Assembly (NCBI RefSeq): GCF_026745355.1
Contig: NC_079203.1
Span: 44,806,081-44,870,080 of the forward strand
DNA length: 64,000 nucleotides
From: Beta vulgaris subsp. vulgaris
Lineage: Eukaryota > Streptophyta > Magnoliopsida > Caryophyllales > Amaranthaceae
Direction: 5' to 3'
Shown: positions 34,331-45,470 of the stretch, in pieces
How positions within the stretch are numbered: position 1 is the stretch's first letter
Layout: every line of letters begins with the position of its first letter
The notes under the pieces: model-generated
Seen by the model: only the letters and a program-made list of their open reading frames with translations
Databases searched by the model: none
Told to the model about the DNA's origin: nothing
Program-made: the position numbers and the translations under genes

Positions 34331-34788
34331 TTAGTGTATCAATATGGTCATATGATTAATCTTATTCGGAAAAAGTATGAGCCGAATTACAAGCCATCTC
34401 AAAACTCTTAGATTTTTCTCTGTTGACTGCTGTTCTGTGGACCAGATTTGGTTTTGATTATTGTGTTCTTGCAGAAGAGAGAACTGATTGGCGTGAATTT
34501 GATCTCATAATTCATTAAAGACTATGATAATGCAATTTGTCTAGTTGGTAAAGTTTATAATGGATTGACTCAGAGTCGTCTCTCTTGGAGGATTTCATTG
34601 AAAGTCGTCCATGGATGCTTAATGCAATAATCTGTTAAGATTATCTAAGCACTTAGGTCACTTATCTTACGTCATATTATTGATATATTTCAAGGAAATG
34701 TCATGAATGGTTTGAATTGTATGATTGTGTAACCTTCATTTGTCCATTCTTTCTCTCTGTCATGTTGTTATACTACCTATTGACAGCA

Positions 34789-36013
34789 GGCCAATCGACC
34801 AATTTGGTAAAAAAAATTAGCACCTAATGACAATTTGGTAAAAACATTAGTTTCAGTGACAATTTGGTAAATAAACTTAGCTTCGGATGATAAATTGGTA
34901 AATAAACTTAGGTTTGGGTGACAAATTGATAAAATAGTTAACTTTTGCGATAGTTTGGTAAAAACAATTGAGCTCTTGCGACATTTAGGCCAAAATTTTA
35001 AAAACCTATTTTTTTCTTTTTATTTATTGTTGAATTCGGGGGTATCTCCTTTTGATTAATACAATACGAGCGAGAATCATTAAAATATTATTTCACTCAT
35101 CACATGTGGAGAGCAAATGTATTCATGTATTGTTTGATATTTTTGAGATTTTTTTGGGATAATTTAATGCACCATTGTCCCCAAAGTTGTCATATATCTT
35201 CATTACAAGATTGTATTCATCTTAAAAATTATCCACAAATATATTAAATACATTTCAATACATATTGAATACAAATATTATTGTTCTCAAATGTTAGTTA
35301 GAATGAAAATGGAGAGGAAAATATAGGAAATAATTGTGTAAATAATTGCATATAGAAAAAAGAAATAATGGTGAAATTAATAAATTAAAAATATTCTCTT
35401 TTCTACACAATTATTTTTCTTTGTTGCATTCTAATTAACATTCGAGAGCAACCTTTCAAAAAAAAAAAAAACATTCAAAAACAATAACATTTTATGCAAT
35501 ATGTATTGAAATTTATTTCAATATTTTTGTGGAATCTAAGATAGATACAATATTTTAATGAAACTATACACTCCGGAGTAACAACTTTAGGGACAATAAT
35601 ACATTAAATATTATAAAAAATATTGAATACATTTGCACTTAAACTATGATGGATGAAATAATATTTTTTATTCTCCTCTTGTATTAATTAGAATGGAAAG
35701 AATATATGGTAAAATAATGAGCGATAGTTGGGTAAATAAATGTGTGGGAAAGAAGAATAAAATTTAACAAAAATGGGAAAGCATAGAAAAATAGGTTTTA
35801 AAAAATTTTGGCCTCAACGTCTCAGGAGCTCAATTTTTTTTAATAAATTGTCGCAATAGTTAACTTTTTTTATCAATTTGTCACTCGAACCTAAGTTTAT
35901 TTACCAATTTGTCATCCGAAACTAAGTTTATTTACTAAATGGTCACAGAAGCTAATTTTTTTAGCAAATTGTCGTTATGTGCCAATTTTTTTTACCAAAT
36001 TGGTCAATTGGCC
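34789..36013. mobile_element. Foldback Mutator-like element, near-palindromic (1225 bp)
   Basis: The element is bounded by perfect 10-bp direct repeats ATTGACAGCA (34779-34788 and 36014-36023). The ends read GGCCAATCGACCAATTTGG and the complement GGCCAATTGACCAATTTGG. The outer arms of about 225 bp consist of diverged units built on GACAATTTGGTAAATAAACT. Inner segments also pair (ACATTTCAATACATATTGAA on the left with TATGTATTGAAATTTATTTC on the right), so almost the whole unit folds on itself. A 9-11 bp duplication and long terminal inverted repeats fit non-autonomous MULEs. There is no coding capacity. Confidence 0.88.
35444..35469 (+). mobile_element. Second micro retro-insertion (poly(A) type)
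   Basis: GAGAGCAACCTTTC plus an A-run interrupts the right arm of the foldback palindrome, flanked by AACATTC at 35437-35443 and 35470-35476. The mirror arm lacks it. Exact limits blur in the A-run. Confidence 0.6.
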
Positions 36014-36023
36014 ATTGACAGCA

Positions 36024-36482
36024 TAAAAAACGTAGGACCAGATAAAAATCTTTAACAATTAAAAACAAATCTGAATTGAAACATTGTCGAGGAAACTTAT
36101 ACGGAAACTTCATGTGCTGAGATCCTCTAGAGTTTCAAAATAACTCTACAAGGTAGAGTTCGTTAAATATCAGTCGTTGATTAAGAAATCAAAGGCTTGT
36201 ATTTTCTTTCCCAAAAATCCCCCCTATCTTTCCCCCGAATATCTTGCCTATATCTTTTCCTTTCCCACTAATCATGAGCCCTTGATTTTATAATATATGG
36301 TCAGAATTCAACTCTACTTTGTAGAGTTTTCATAAAACTCTAGAGGATCCGGACCCAACTTCATATATCATGTCATAGACCCTTAATTAAAATAAAGGTC
36401 CTATTCTTTTGCAAGAAAATCATTTTTCATTACAAGGATGTGCAAAAGTGTCCAATCTTGGTATAATTTGACAAATAAATAC
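36024..36482. other. Intergenic DNA with a repeated CTCTACAAGGTAGAG-like motif
   Basis: No gene. An inverted pair of segments is present: AACTCTACAAGGTAGAGTT near 36151 and, in the opposite sense, CTACTTTGTAGAGTTTTCAT near 36313. It may mark a further small decayed MITE. Confidence 0.35.
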
Positions 36483-36484
36483 TA

Positions 36485-36844
36485 CTCCCTCCGTCCCATA
36501 ATATAGTGCTTGCATTCCTTTTTGGGTGTCCCAAAATGTTGTGCCTATTTCTTTTTTATCAATTTGTTTGGACTAAATTATCCTTCATTTCTACATAAAA
36601 CTTTCCAAAATACCCCTACATTCTTTTAAAATATGTCCCCCTATTCATTGTTTTACATCATTCCAAGGAATATTTAATGCTCTTTCATTTTATTTTAAAG
36701 GAAAAAGAAGAAAAAACTAGTTCCAAGACAAAAATACCCAATAAACATTTACTTAAATATATATTTTTGTGAAATCATAAAATTCCTTCCATTTTCCTTA
36801 ATTCTTGTGAAAAATAAGAAATGAGTACTATAGAACGGATGGAG
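36485..36844. mobile_element. Stowaway MITE (360 bp)
   Basis: The ends CTCCCTCCGTCCCATAATA and CTCCATCCGTTCTATAGTA (complement of the right) are inverted repeats. TA duplicates are at 36483-36484 and 36845-36846. Confidence 0.85.
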
Positions 36845-37025
36845 TATGTCATTAACTCGTCAGTTTACTCTTTGCCTTTCAAACTTTCAAACTTATGAGG
36901 CACGAGTGGCTCTCGAAATTTTAGTTTGACCACGATGTTGCTTGAAGTTGGTAATTTCTCTAAGAATTACTATACCATAAGATTTGCCTTAACAAGTCGT
37001 TTCTTAATATTGATAGTAACATATT

Positions 37026-37261
37026 TGATAGAGTATTAAACTATTTTTGGGACTTCAACCATCAGTTTAAACTTTTGGTTGAGTTGGTTATTTGATATGG
37101 TATCAAGAGCCAGTGTGACAAAGAGGTCACGGGTTCGAATCTCATCCACCCCCTCCTTTCTAAGTAGAATATTTAGCACCAGGTACTAGAGAGGTCTGTG
37201 CTGCATCCACATTTCAAGCCCGATGGGCTCACCCGTGAGGGGGCGTGATAGAGTATTAAAC
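37026..37261 (+). mobile_element. Miniature LTR element (TRIM-like), 3' LTR truncated
   Basis: A 72-bp LTR (37026-37097) is followed by the primer-binding site TGGTATCAAGAGCC (37098-37111), a 148-bp interior with GGTTCGAATC, a polypurine tract GTGAGGGGGCG and the first 16 bases of a second LTR (37246-37261). Sequence then diverges, shortly before the LINE B insertion site. It is related to the complete element at 45257-45465. Confidence 0.78.
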
Positions 37262-37321
37262 AACTATGAATAAAATTAAATTAATTATTTTTTTTTTTGA
37301 GGGGAAAGAGAAGTGCATTAA

Positions 37322-40300
37322 TCAAAGGGACAAAGTGTCCATAAGTACATAAGGTGTTACAGAACTAGGACAGTGATGCTCCCAACATTGTTCAACACCA
37401 AAAGGCACAACTCTAGCAAGGTTATGGGCAACAGTATTCCCATCCCTTTTAACATGAGAAAAAGAAACAGAAGAAAATGCATTACACATAAAAAGAATGT
37501 CCCCAAGTATTGCATCCAAATCTGAGAAAAAAATTGCTGCTTTCGTTAACCTCTTTGTAGCTAACAGAGAGTCGGATTCAAAAATCACATCCCCATACCC
37601 ATGAGCTTTAGCCAAGCGGGTTGCCATATAAATGGCCTTGCATTCAGCTACCTCGGGAGGCCAGTATGCACGCACACGTCTAGTTGCAGCAAAGCGCACC
37701 TTACCTTCCGAGTCGCGGGCTATCACACCAAGTCCCACCCATCCTTCCTCGGCCAAACTTGCATCTGTGTTCAGTTTAATAGCGCCAACTGGGGGGGCAT
37801 TCCATCGGCTTGGGCTCCGAGCCGCGGGGGAGCGCACTCCTCCGTAAATCCTCACAGCATAGTTATTAAAATCTTCAACTTGCCTCATAATTCTCTGGCC
37901 CACCACAGTGGCAGGTTGACTTGTGTGCTCAAAAACTCTCCTGTTTCTTTCAACCCAAACGTTCCATAGGATATAACAACCCTTTTGAACCACCTTTGCA
38001 TCCATCTGACTCCATCTGACGAGGGTATCACACATGGCTTCATCTTCAACCCCTGGCAATAATATATTACTACCCAGCTCTTCCCACAACTTAAGCGACA
38101 TCGGGCATTGATAGAATAAATGTAACTGCGTCTCATCCTCTCTAGCACAACAGGGGCACCCTGCTTCGTCGATGAGGTGACGTCTCTGAAGCACTTTCCT
38201 TACTGGGAGTGAACTTGTGCAAGCACGCCATAGGAAATGACGTACCTTTGGCGACACATTTAGGCTCCATAAAATATTCCACGCTCTATGGAAATCATCT
38301 AGGTTCCCCCCTTTTCCCAACATATAAGCAGTTTTCACCGAATAAGTGCCGTCCTTAGAGTATGCCCAAGTTAACTCATCTTGTAGACATCTAGTGCTTA
38401 AAGGAATGGCCATTATACATTGTTGATCACGTTCATTGAAATGGCTCTCAATAAGTTCCACATTCCACTCCTTCCTTTCAACATCCATTAAATCTCCCAC
38501 CACTTCTAGTCCCTCCACTCTAGCACTCTTGATGAACCTACCTTCTTCATCCCTTACCCATGGTGCACTTCATATGTTTATTTCCGTTCCATCTCCAACC
38601 CTCCAAATCAACCCCTCCAATACCAAACTCTTCGCTCCCCAAATACTCCGCCACGAGTAGCTATGCGAGTATCCTAACCGTGCTTGACACACATCACCAT
38701 GTGGATAATACTTGGCACTCATTACCCTACTCAAAAGGGACTTTTTATTATGTAACAATCGCCAAACTTTTTTACCTAATAAAGCATCATTGAAAACCGC
38801 AAGGTCCTTAAATCCCATACCCCCCATACACTTGGGTTTGCACATTTTCTCCCAATTTAGCCAATGCATTTTCCGTTCATCCCCTCTTCCACCCCACCAG
38901 AATCTAGCCATCGCAGAGTGGATTTCTTGTATGACAGCAACAGGAAGCTTATAAACTCCTATTAGGTATGTAGGCAAGGCTTGGATAACAGCCTTGATGA
39001 GAACCTCTTTCCCAGCGCGCGACAATAACTTCACTTTCCACCCCCTTAACTTCTTCCACATTCTATCTAAGAGTTCCCGGAAAAGCACTTTTTTAGACCT
39101 CCCACAAAGAGCTGGAATACCAAGATACTTCTGGTGTCTATCAACTTGCCGTATATGAAGAAGATTAATCAATTCTTCTTTCTTCTCACAGCTTATACCT
39201 CTACTAAAGGATACTTTCGACTTTTCATAATTAATTTTCTGCCCGGATGCTGCTTCATATTTGTTGAGAATATCAACTATTGTCAAGCACTCCTGTCGGG
39301 TAGCCCTGGTAAAGAGAAGACTATCATCTGCAAAAAGAAGGTGAGAGATTTCTGGACCATTCCGGCTTGCTTTCGCACCATGAACTTCTTTCGAAACCAC
39401 CTTTTGTTTTACCATCTGAGAAAAAGCATCAGCAACCAAGATAAACAGGAACGGAGATAAAGGATCACCCTGGCGTAATCCTCTGGATGGAGTCACAGAA
39501 CCACATACTCGTCCATTAATAATGAAGGAATATGAAACAGTAGCAACACAACTCATAACCAAATTTACCCATCGTCCATCAAAACCCATTGTCAATAGTA
39601 GCTTCCTGAAAAAACCCCACTCCACTCTGTCATAGGCTTTACTCATGTCAAGTTTCATCGCCATCAATCCCTTCATGCTATTATTCCTCTTCTTCATAGT
39701 ATGAAAGATCTCCAGAGCAATAAGAGAGTTATCTGAAATCAATCTTCCAGGGACAAACGCACTTTGATTCTCCGTTACAATACAAGAAAGGAATTGTTTA
39801 AGCCGCAAAACAATAGCTTTAGAAGCTATTTTATACAATACATTGCATAAACTTATAGGCCTAAACTCAGAGACAACAGTAGGGGATTTTACTTTGGGAA
39901 TAAGAGCAATATTAGTACAATTGACATTTCCTGGGCAAGAATAGTTATGTGCCAGAATCTCTGATAAAAGATAGCATGCATACCAGCAGGCCCTGGGGCT
40001 TTGCAAGGGTGCATGTCACTCAAAGCTGCAAAAATCTCCTCTTTTGAATAAGGCTTCAGAAGGATATCGTTATACTCCTGTGTCACAGACATCTTCACAT
40101 GCTGCAAAACCTCCTGAAAATCATTAGAAGAAGGCTCGGAAGACGTAAAGATCTCCTGAAAATAGCGTGCTACCACACACTCAATCTCCTCACCTTCCGT
40201 TTGCCACCTCCCACCACCATCAAAAATACCATGAATGAGGTTCCGTTTCTTTCTTTGAGAAGCTTTATGGTGAAAATATGAAGTATTTCTATCCCCATCC

Positions 40301-41352
40301 TTCACTTCCGCCACTCGTGATCTCATATACCAGTAAGCCTCGTTCTTAGCATGTAATTCATCCAGCTCCTTTTCCAAACTCACACACCGCTCACAACCAT
40401 CATTCGAAGTAGCTTCACCCTGGGCTGCATGCAACTTTTTCTCCACTACTTCAATTTTCTTTCTAAGAGACCCAAAAGCCTTTTTACTCCATCCCTGCAA
40501 CTCCCTCGCAACAGCTCCTAATTTTTCACAAATTCGACCACCCTCTGCTGCATTCCACGCCCCCCGCACCACCTCCTCACAAGCATCATCAAGTAGCCAA
40601 AAAGTCTCAAACCGAAACCCACCAGCCCTTCTTTGCGGTATCCACACATTTCCCAAACAACGTAATACAATAGCAGCATGATCCGAACAGTAACGCACCT
40701 AATGGTCAATAAAAGCCTCTGGAAATAAATGCAACCAAGACCGGGAGACAATAAACCGATCTAAACGTTCTCTAATTCGAGATTCCGGACTCCTCCCTCT
40801 CTCCCAGGTGTGCCACTGACCCACGAACCGCAAATCTCCCAAACTAGAGTCATCCATCACATTACGGAACCCCACCATAGCTCTCCGCTCCCTCGATGCA
40901 CCCCCATCCTTCTCATCATAACTCAAAATTTCATTAAAATCACCCCCAAAGACTATAGGCCCCTCATATTCATCACACAACCCTTTTATCAAAGCCCAAG
41001 TTTTGTGTTTATTCTCCTCCTCCGGCCATCCATAAATGCCCACAAACCTCCAGCGCACATCCCCACTACTCCCCACATCACCACAAATATGATTTTGGGA
41101 GAAGGACACCATCCTAAAAGAGATCGTCTCTTCCTTCCAAAACATACATAAACCTCCAGCTCTCCCAACACACGAAACTCCAAAGGCCCCGGAAAACCCG
41201 AGGCTCTCCTTTTTCTGCTCAACAATATTTTTAGTAATCTTTGTTTCCGACATAAAAAGAATGTCGGGGGTATTAGAGGCAATAAGTCTTCTCAACTGAC
41301 GAACTGTCCAAGGGTTACCCATACCCTGTTAGTTCCAACACAAGATTTTCAT
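37322..41352 (-). pseudogene. LINE B ORF2 polyprotein, disrupted
   Basis: Endonuclease, reverse transcriptase, zf-RVT and RNase H of a plant L1 LINE. The start ATG is 41350-41352. The eighth codon is TAA (41329-41331) where LINE A has cysteine in CWNCRG. A second stop TAG is at 40699-40701. A deletion with frameshift lies near 39890-40006, in the fingers region of the reverse transcriptase. A TGA is at 38570-38572 where LINE A has tryptophan. The catalytic FADD is retained (HLLFADDSLLF near 39330), as are the zinc region CPCCAREDETQLHLFYQC and the RNase H end (GNTVAHNLARVV). The protein therefore could not be made in one piece. Confidence 0.9.
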
Positions 41353-41357
41353 AATGC

Positions 41358-42740
41358 CTAGCGGGGTTGGTTACAACCAACCTCCGCCTTAACAATATCA
41401 ACATTATTGTCATTGTTAGAAAAATCATTTAATTTAGGTTTCTTGGAACTCAAGTTATCATAATCATGAATATCATCCACAATCATATTATCCACCATCC
41501 TTCTTTTATCCCCTACCTTACCACCATAATCAATATTGCATGGGCTCACGTTTCTATTTTCAATAAGGACCTCCCCAGCAAGTTTAGTCAACCGAATTTT
41601 GTGTTTTGGTTTCTTAATTTTGGTAGCAACTTTCCCCTCCCCAGCAGTAAAAGAATAAAGGTTATTATTATGAAAATCACCTGAATCATTTTCAACAACA
41701 TCCATGGAGGAACGTACGATGTCTGGAACCTGCAGCCCACCCACGCCATCACAGGCCACCGTAACAGCAACTTCAGCCGCAACCTCCACGGCTCCCTGAG
41801 ACTTGACAACAGCAGCTTCGCATCCCACAGAATCACTCCTCGCACCCGAAGCCCGACTCTCCTTAGTTTTCGCTACTGTACAGACCTGACCCCCCTCCTT
41901 CGGGTCACCATTATTAGCCCTCACCATGTAACCCTCCTCCTTCCTCCCAAAATCCAAAACACGAGCCCCCTTCAAGAAACCCCTCACCTCCTCTTCCATC
42001 TTCTGCCTCCCTCGTCTAGGAGGAGCGCGAAGCCACGCTCCCCATTGTCTATCCCCGTCTTTATCCTCTTCTGAGACCTCCACACAGTCACGTCTGATAT
42101 GCCCTATCACCCCACAAAGAAAACAGAATGTGGGGAGACGCTCATACTTGATCTCCACCAAAGCCGACACTCCATTTTTCAAAGAAAACCGCTGCACTCT
42201 CCGAAGCGGTTTGGTAATGTCGATGAGCACACGGAGACGCGCTGACTTATCCCATAATATTTCATTAGTATCCACTCCAAGAACCTCCCCGATACACCCT
42301 CCTAACAATCGAATATGCTGTTCCGACCGACATCGCATGGGCAAATTGTAAACGCGAACCCAGAAAGGTGAATGCGTCATGCGGATGTTTGAGGGCTGAA
42401 TATCGGCGTCGATCTCCTGCAACAACACCAAGCTTTGATCAAAGGTCCATGGCCTACCTGCCATGACCTTCTCTTTGTCTCGCTTACAACCGAACTGGAC
42501 CACAAATAATTCATTTTCTATCATCCGAAAAATAGCCCCCTTCGAGATCGCCCAAACCTGATTGAGGGTGCGTTTGAGCGCATCGAAGTTGAATGAACGT
42601 ACTGTCACAACCTTACCAACCAAAGCTAGGGTAAAGTCCTTATTGCAAACGATTTCTGGAATGTCATCAAACCCTATGGTTTTGTCCTCCTCCGCCGTTA
42701 TTTTCATTTCAGAAACCTTCAAGATGATCTCGTCAGCCAT
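41358..42740 (-). CDS. LINE B ORF1 protein (DUF4283 plus CCHC knuckle)
   Basis: Open ORF1 of about 460 aa, homologous to LINE A ORF1. The DUF4283 region is clear (LALVGKVVTVRSFNF, GRPWTFDQSLVLL, PFWVRVYNLPM), followed by the knuckle CFLCGVIGHIRRDC and a basic, variable tail (KIKKPKHKIRL). I chose the ATG at 42740 because LINE A starts at the same position of the alignment (MADE here, MAED there) in the same ATCATGGC context; an in-frame ATG 15 codons upstream is less likely. The stop TAG lies six bases before the ORF2 ATG, whereas in LINE A the two overlap. It is predicted to bind LINE RNA. Confidence 0.85.
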   Translation of the reverse strand: MADEIILKVSEMKITAEEDKTIGFDDIPEIVCNKDFTLALVGKVVTVRSFNFDALKRTLNQVWAISKGAIFRMIENELFVVQFGCKRDKEKVMAGRPWTFDQSLVLLQEIDADIQPSNIRMTHSPFWVRVYNLPMRCRSEQHIRLLGGCIGEVLGVDTNEILWDKSARLRVLIDITKPLRRVQRFSLKNGVSALVEIKYERLPTFCFLCGVIGHIRRDCVEVSEEDKDGDRQWGAWLRAPPRRGRQKMEEEVRGFLKGARVLDFGRKEEGYMVRANNGDPKEGGQVCTVAKTKESRASGARSDSVGCEAAVVKSQGAVEVAAEVAVTVACDGVGGLQVPDIVRSSMDVVENDSGDFHNNNLYSFTAGEGKVATKIKKPKHKIRLTKLAGEVLIENRNVSPCNIDYGGKVGDKRRMVDNMIVDDIHDYDNLSSKKPKLNDFSNNDNNVDIVKAEVGCNQPR

Positions 42741-42897
42741 GATGACTGACACTAATCCCAAAATAGGATCTGGCTGATCGAACAAAATCGAGAAAAACTA
42801 ATGGAAACCCAGGACTATCACTCAAACCCTAGAAACCCTAGAGAGAGACTTTTCTATTTCTCATGTGAAAATCTTTAGGCTCTATAAATTAATTATT

Positions 42898-45251
42898 AAT
42901 TATTTCTAATAAATTAGGAATATTTGAATTGTTGATGTTTTTCTTTTTGTAATATTTTTTTTATTTTTTAAATAAATTAGGTAGTTTTCTTTTTTATTTT
43001 TTCAATAAAGTACGTAGTTAGAACAAAGATGTTATGAGGGTAAAATGGGGTTCTAATATTTTGGTGTCCTACCCCTCTTCTCATATAGAATAGAGATTCC
43101 TGGAACTCCAACCATCAGTTTAAGCTTTTGGTTGAGTTGATAGAGTATTAAGCTATTCCCGGGACTCTAACCAAAAGCTTAAATATTAACTATAGCTAAG
43201 GGCTATCATTCAACCTTAAATTTTTTGTATGTTTTACGAAGAAGGAACAGAGGGAGAAACAAATTCTACTTTTTGTTGGAGTTTATAAGAGTATTTCTTA
43301 GAAACTCAAAGTTTGTTTCAAAAGAATATGAAGAGTCATTTGTCCCACATTGAAAGAATAAAAGAGAAGAATAAGGATTCTAACCATTACTCTTTCTCAA
43401 CCCTTTGAGTTAAGTAACAATGAGGGTTTTAGTGGGTATGTGGCGATGTATTTTTACCTCATGCACTGTCTGCTTGGTTCGGGCCTTGGGCCTTGGGGAA
43501 TAAACTTAACTATCTTTTTGGGTCAGTTTATGGACCGTTTTCTCCACGTTTTTAGCCTTGATCTTATCACGTTTGATTCTCCATTTTTTCCTTTATATAT
43601 ATCAGTGTTCTGGTATTCTTTGGGGAGGGAGAAAAAACACGAAAATACAACTTCTCTTCTCTTTTATTCTCCTCTTTTCTGGGTAATATTCAAGAGCGTT
43701 CTCAATCTGCTTTTCTGTCAACATCGGAAAGATAGAAGTCATGTATCCCTAGAGGTTGATTGCCGTGAGTCCGTGTGTTGTTACGGGGCAAATTCAACTT
43801 TAGAGCAGTGATTATTTCACGCCACGACTGTCAGATAAGTCTTCTTCTTTTGTTACCAGTTTACATTCCTACATTTTAAAGTTGAATTTTTTGGTAACTG
43901 AGTATTGTTTTTTTTGCTAATCTTTCCTTCGATCAAGAAACATATTTGAATTGTTGCTTATACGAGTTTTGCAGATGTGCTCTTTAATTTGTTCAGTATT
44001 TAAGGTGGCGATTATATGTTTTGTGCGCATCTTTTATTTCTAAAATTGCGTTTGGACAGTTCGCATCAATTATATCAATAATTCGATCCATTTGAATTGG
44101 TTAATTATGGTGTAATCCCCTTTATTTTGATTAATGTTGTTTCCTGAAACTACTATTTTTTTATTAGCCCAAAAGGTGGAATTTGTCCTTTTTGCTTTAA
44201 ATTATTTTCAATCCTGATGCTGTTGTAGGAACTCTAATTCCTTTGTGCATCGCGATTGACAATTCTCACCCGTCTTCATAAAGTAGTAGTGGTAGATAAA
44301 TTAATTTGTTTCGTCGGAATACCGATTTTGTCAAGTCTCGGAAATTCTATATTTGCTAGTGAGAACATGTCATTCCACCATTTTATTTAATATATCTGTT
44401 TGATCTTTGATTTCATAGTTCTTTATATTGATGACTTGATATGACGGTGGAATTGGTGTTGCAACGTTAAGCACGTACTTTAAGTGTCTTTAACTATTGT
44501 TGTTGTATTTGAAACCGTTTGTAAATTTGCTATCAAATTCTGGATAGTTGATTGGTGATCAAAGCCTTTTATGCCTCGATTGTGCCATGTGAGATGAAGG
44601 GTAGAGTGAAAGTTTGTCTTAGGAGTATTAAATAAATGATTGAATCTAACCATGTACAGTAATGGTATTTGTATGATATTGATAATGTTTGTGTATCCTA
44701 GAATGTTATTATTGGCAGCGTACAAACTATCATGTAATATTGAGTGGTAGAAGGTGTTATTCTATATCAACTGCAAAACATAGTATTGTTGATAAGTGGA
44801 TAGACTCGACAAACTTTGTGTTTTTGGGAAGAAAAGATTTCTTACTACTTTCTTTATTCTCAAACTCTAACTCATTTGTAAAAATATTTTTTTTTGATGT
44901 GCCCACTCATGTTTTTGTGCAATGTGGGGGAGTTAGTATATTAGACTAACTAGTCAGTTAGTAATGGAGAAAGAAAACTTTATTGAAAGCCCTCACTAGA
45001 AGCCTTTTGCTTGTGGTCATATTTATATTCTCAATTTTGTTTTAGGGTAGCTTGCTTCAGCTTCTTCTCGTACGCCCATTGTTAATGGACATGAGTGATT
45101 AAGGATCGTGTTTTGGTTTTCTTAAGGTGACTTAGATTGTGGTTTTTAATCCCTAATCTAGTGAACAATATCTTAATGTTTGCATATGAAGTGTAATTCT
45201 TTGGGCACCCTAGTAGTTATTTCAAATAATGATTTTTTTTTCAAAGAATTG
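42898..45251. other. Intergenic DNA, with a small-LTR remnant near 43090-43190
   Basis: No gene. The stretch 43090-43190 contains two pieces of the 72-bp LTR of the miniature elements (CCATCAGTTTAAGCTTTTGG, then TGATAGAGTATTAAGCTATT), probably a decayed or rearranged copy. The stretch 43320-43860 has a TATA-like run, C/T-rich tracts and TCCCACATTG, and may be an old LTR. That could not be proven without a partner copy. Confidence 0.45.
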
Positions 45252-45256
45252 GATAG

Positions 45257-45465
45257 TGTCAAAGGACCAACTCAACCAAAAGTTTAAGCTGATGGTTGAG
45301 GCCCCAGGAATAGATCTATACTCTATCACACCCCCTCAGGGGTGGATGAGATTCGAACCCGTGACCTTTTTGTCACGCTGGCTCTTGATACCATGTCAAA
45401 GGACCAACTCAACCAAAAGCTTAAGCTGATGGTTGAGGCCCCAGGAATAGGTCTATACTCTATCA
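45257..45465 (-). mobile_element. Complete miniature LTR retroelement (TRIM-like, 209 bp)
   Basis: Two 72-bp direct repeats with TG/CA ends (45257-45328 and 45394-45465) enclose only 65 bp, and 5-bp duplications GATAG flank the whole (45252-45256 and 45466-45470). The repeats differ at two positions by eye. Read on the minus strand, the right repeat is followed by the primer-binding site TGGTATCAAGAGCC (complement at 45380-45393), and the left repeat is preceded by a G-rich tract. Between them lies GGTCACGGGTTCGAATC, like a tRNA T-arm. It has no coding capacity and must depend on another element. Confidence 0.9.
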
Positions 45466-45470
45466 GATAG

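Larger units (their letters stand above)
37290..42884 (-). mobile_element. Full-length L1-type LINE (LINE B)
   Basis: Same family as LINE A, in opposite orientation. The poly(A) appears as a T-run at about 37287-37298, next to a 13-bp AT-rich duplication TAAATTAATTATT (37277-37289 and 42885-42897). The 5' UTR, ORF1 and ORF2 align block by block with LINE A (for example KLDMSKAYDRVEWGF, NERDQQ, AYSKDG, AYMLGKGGNL). ORF1 is open. ORF2 has three stops and a deletion, so it is more decayed than LINE A. Confidence 0.92.

Noticed and set aside
43440..43811. 123-codon open frame on the plus strand
   Set aside because: No recognisable family, hydrophobic and low-complexity translation, and the DNA looks like a promoter or old LTR.
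43320..43860. Solo LTR of a large retrotransposon
   Set aside because: Composition is suggestive, but no second copy, TG/CA limits or duplication could be established.
45329..45393. tRNA gene inside the miniature LTR element
   Set aside because: Only a T-arm-like string exists, and the rest is a primer-binding site and polypurine tract.
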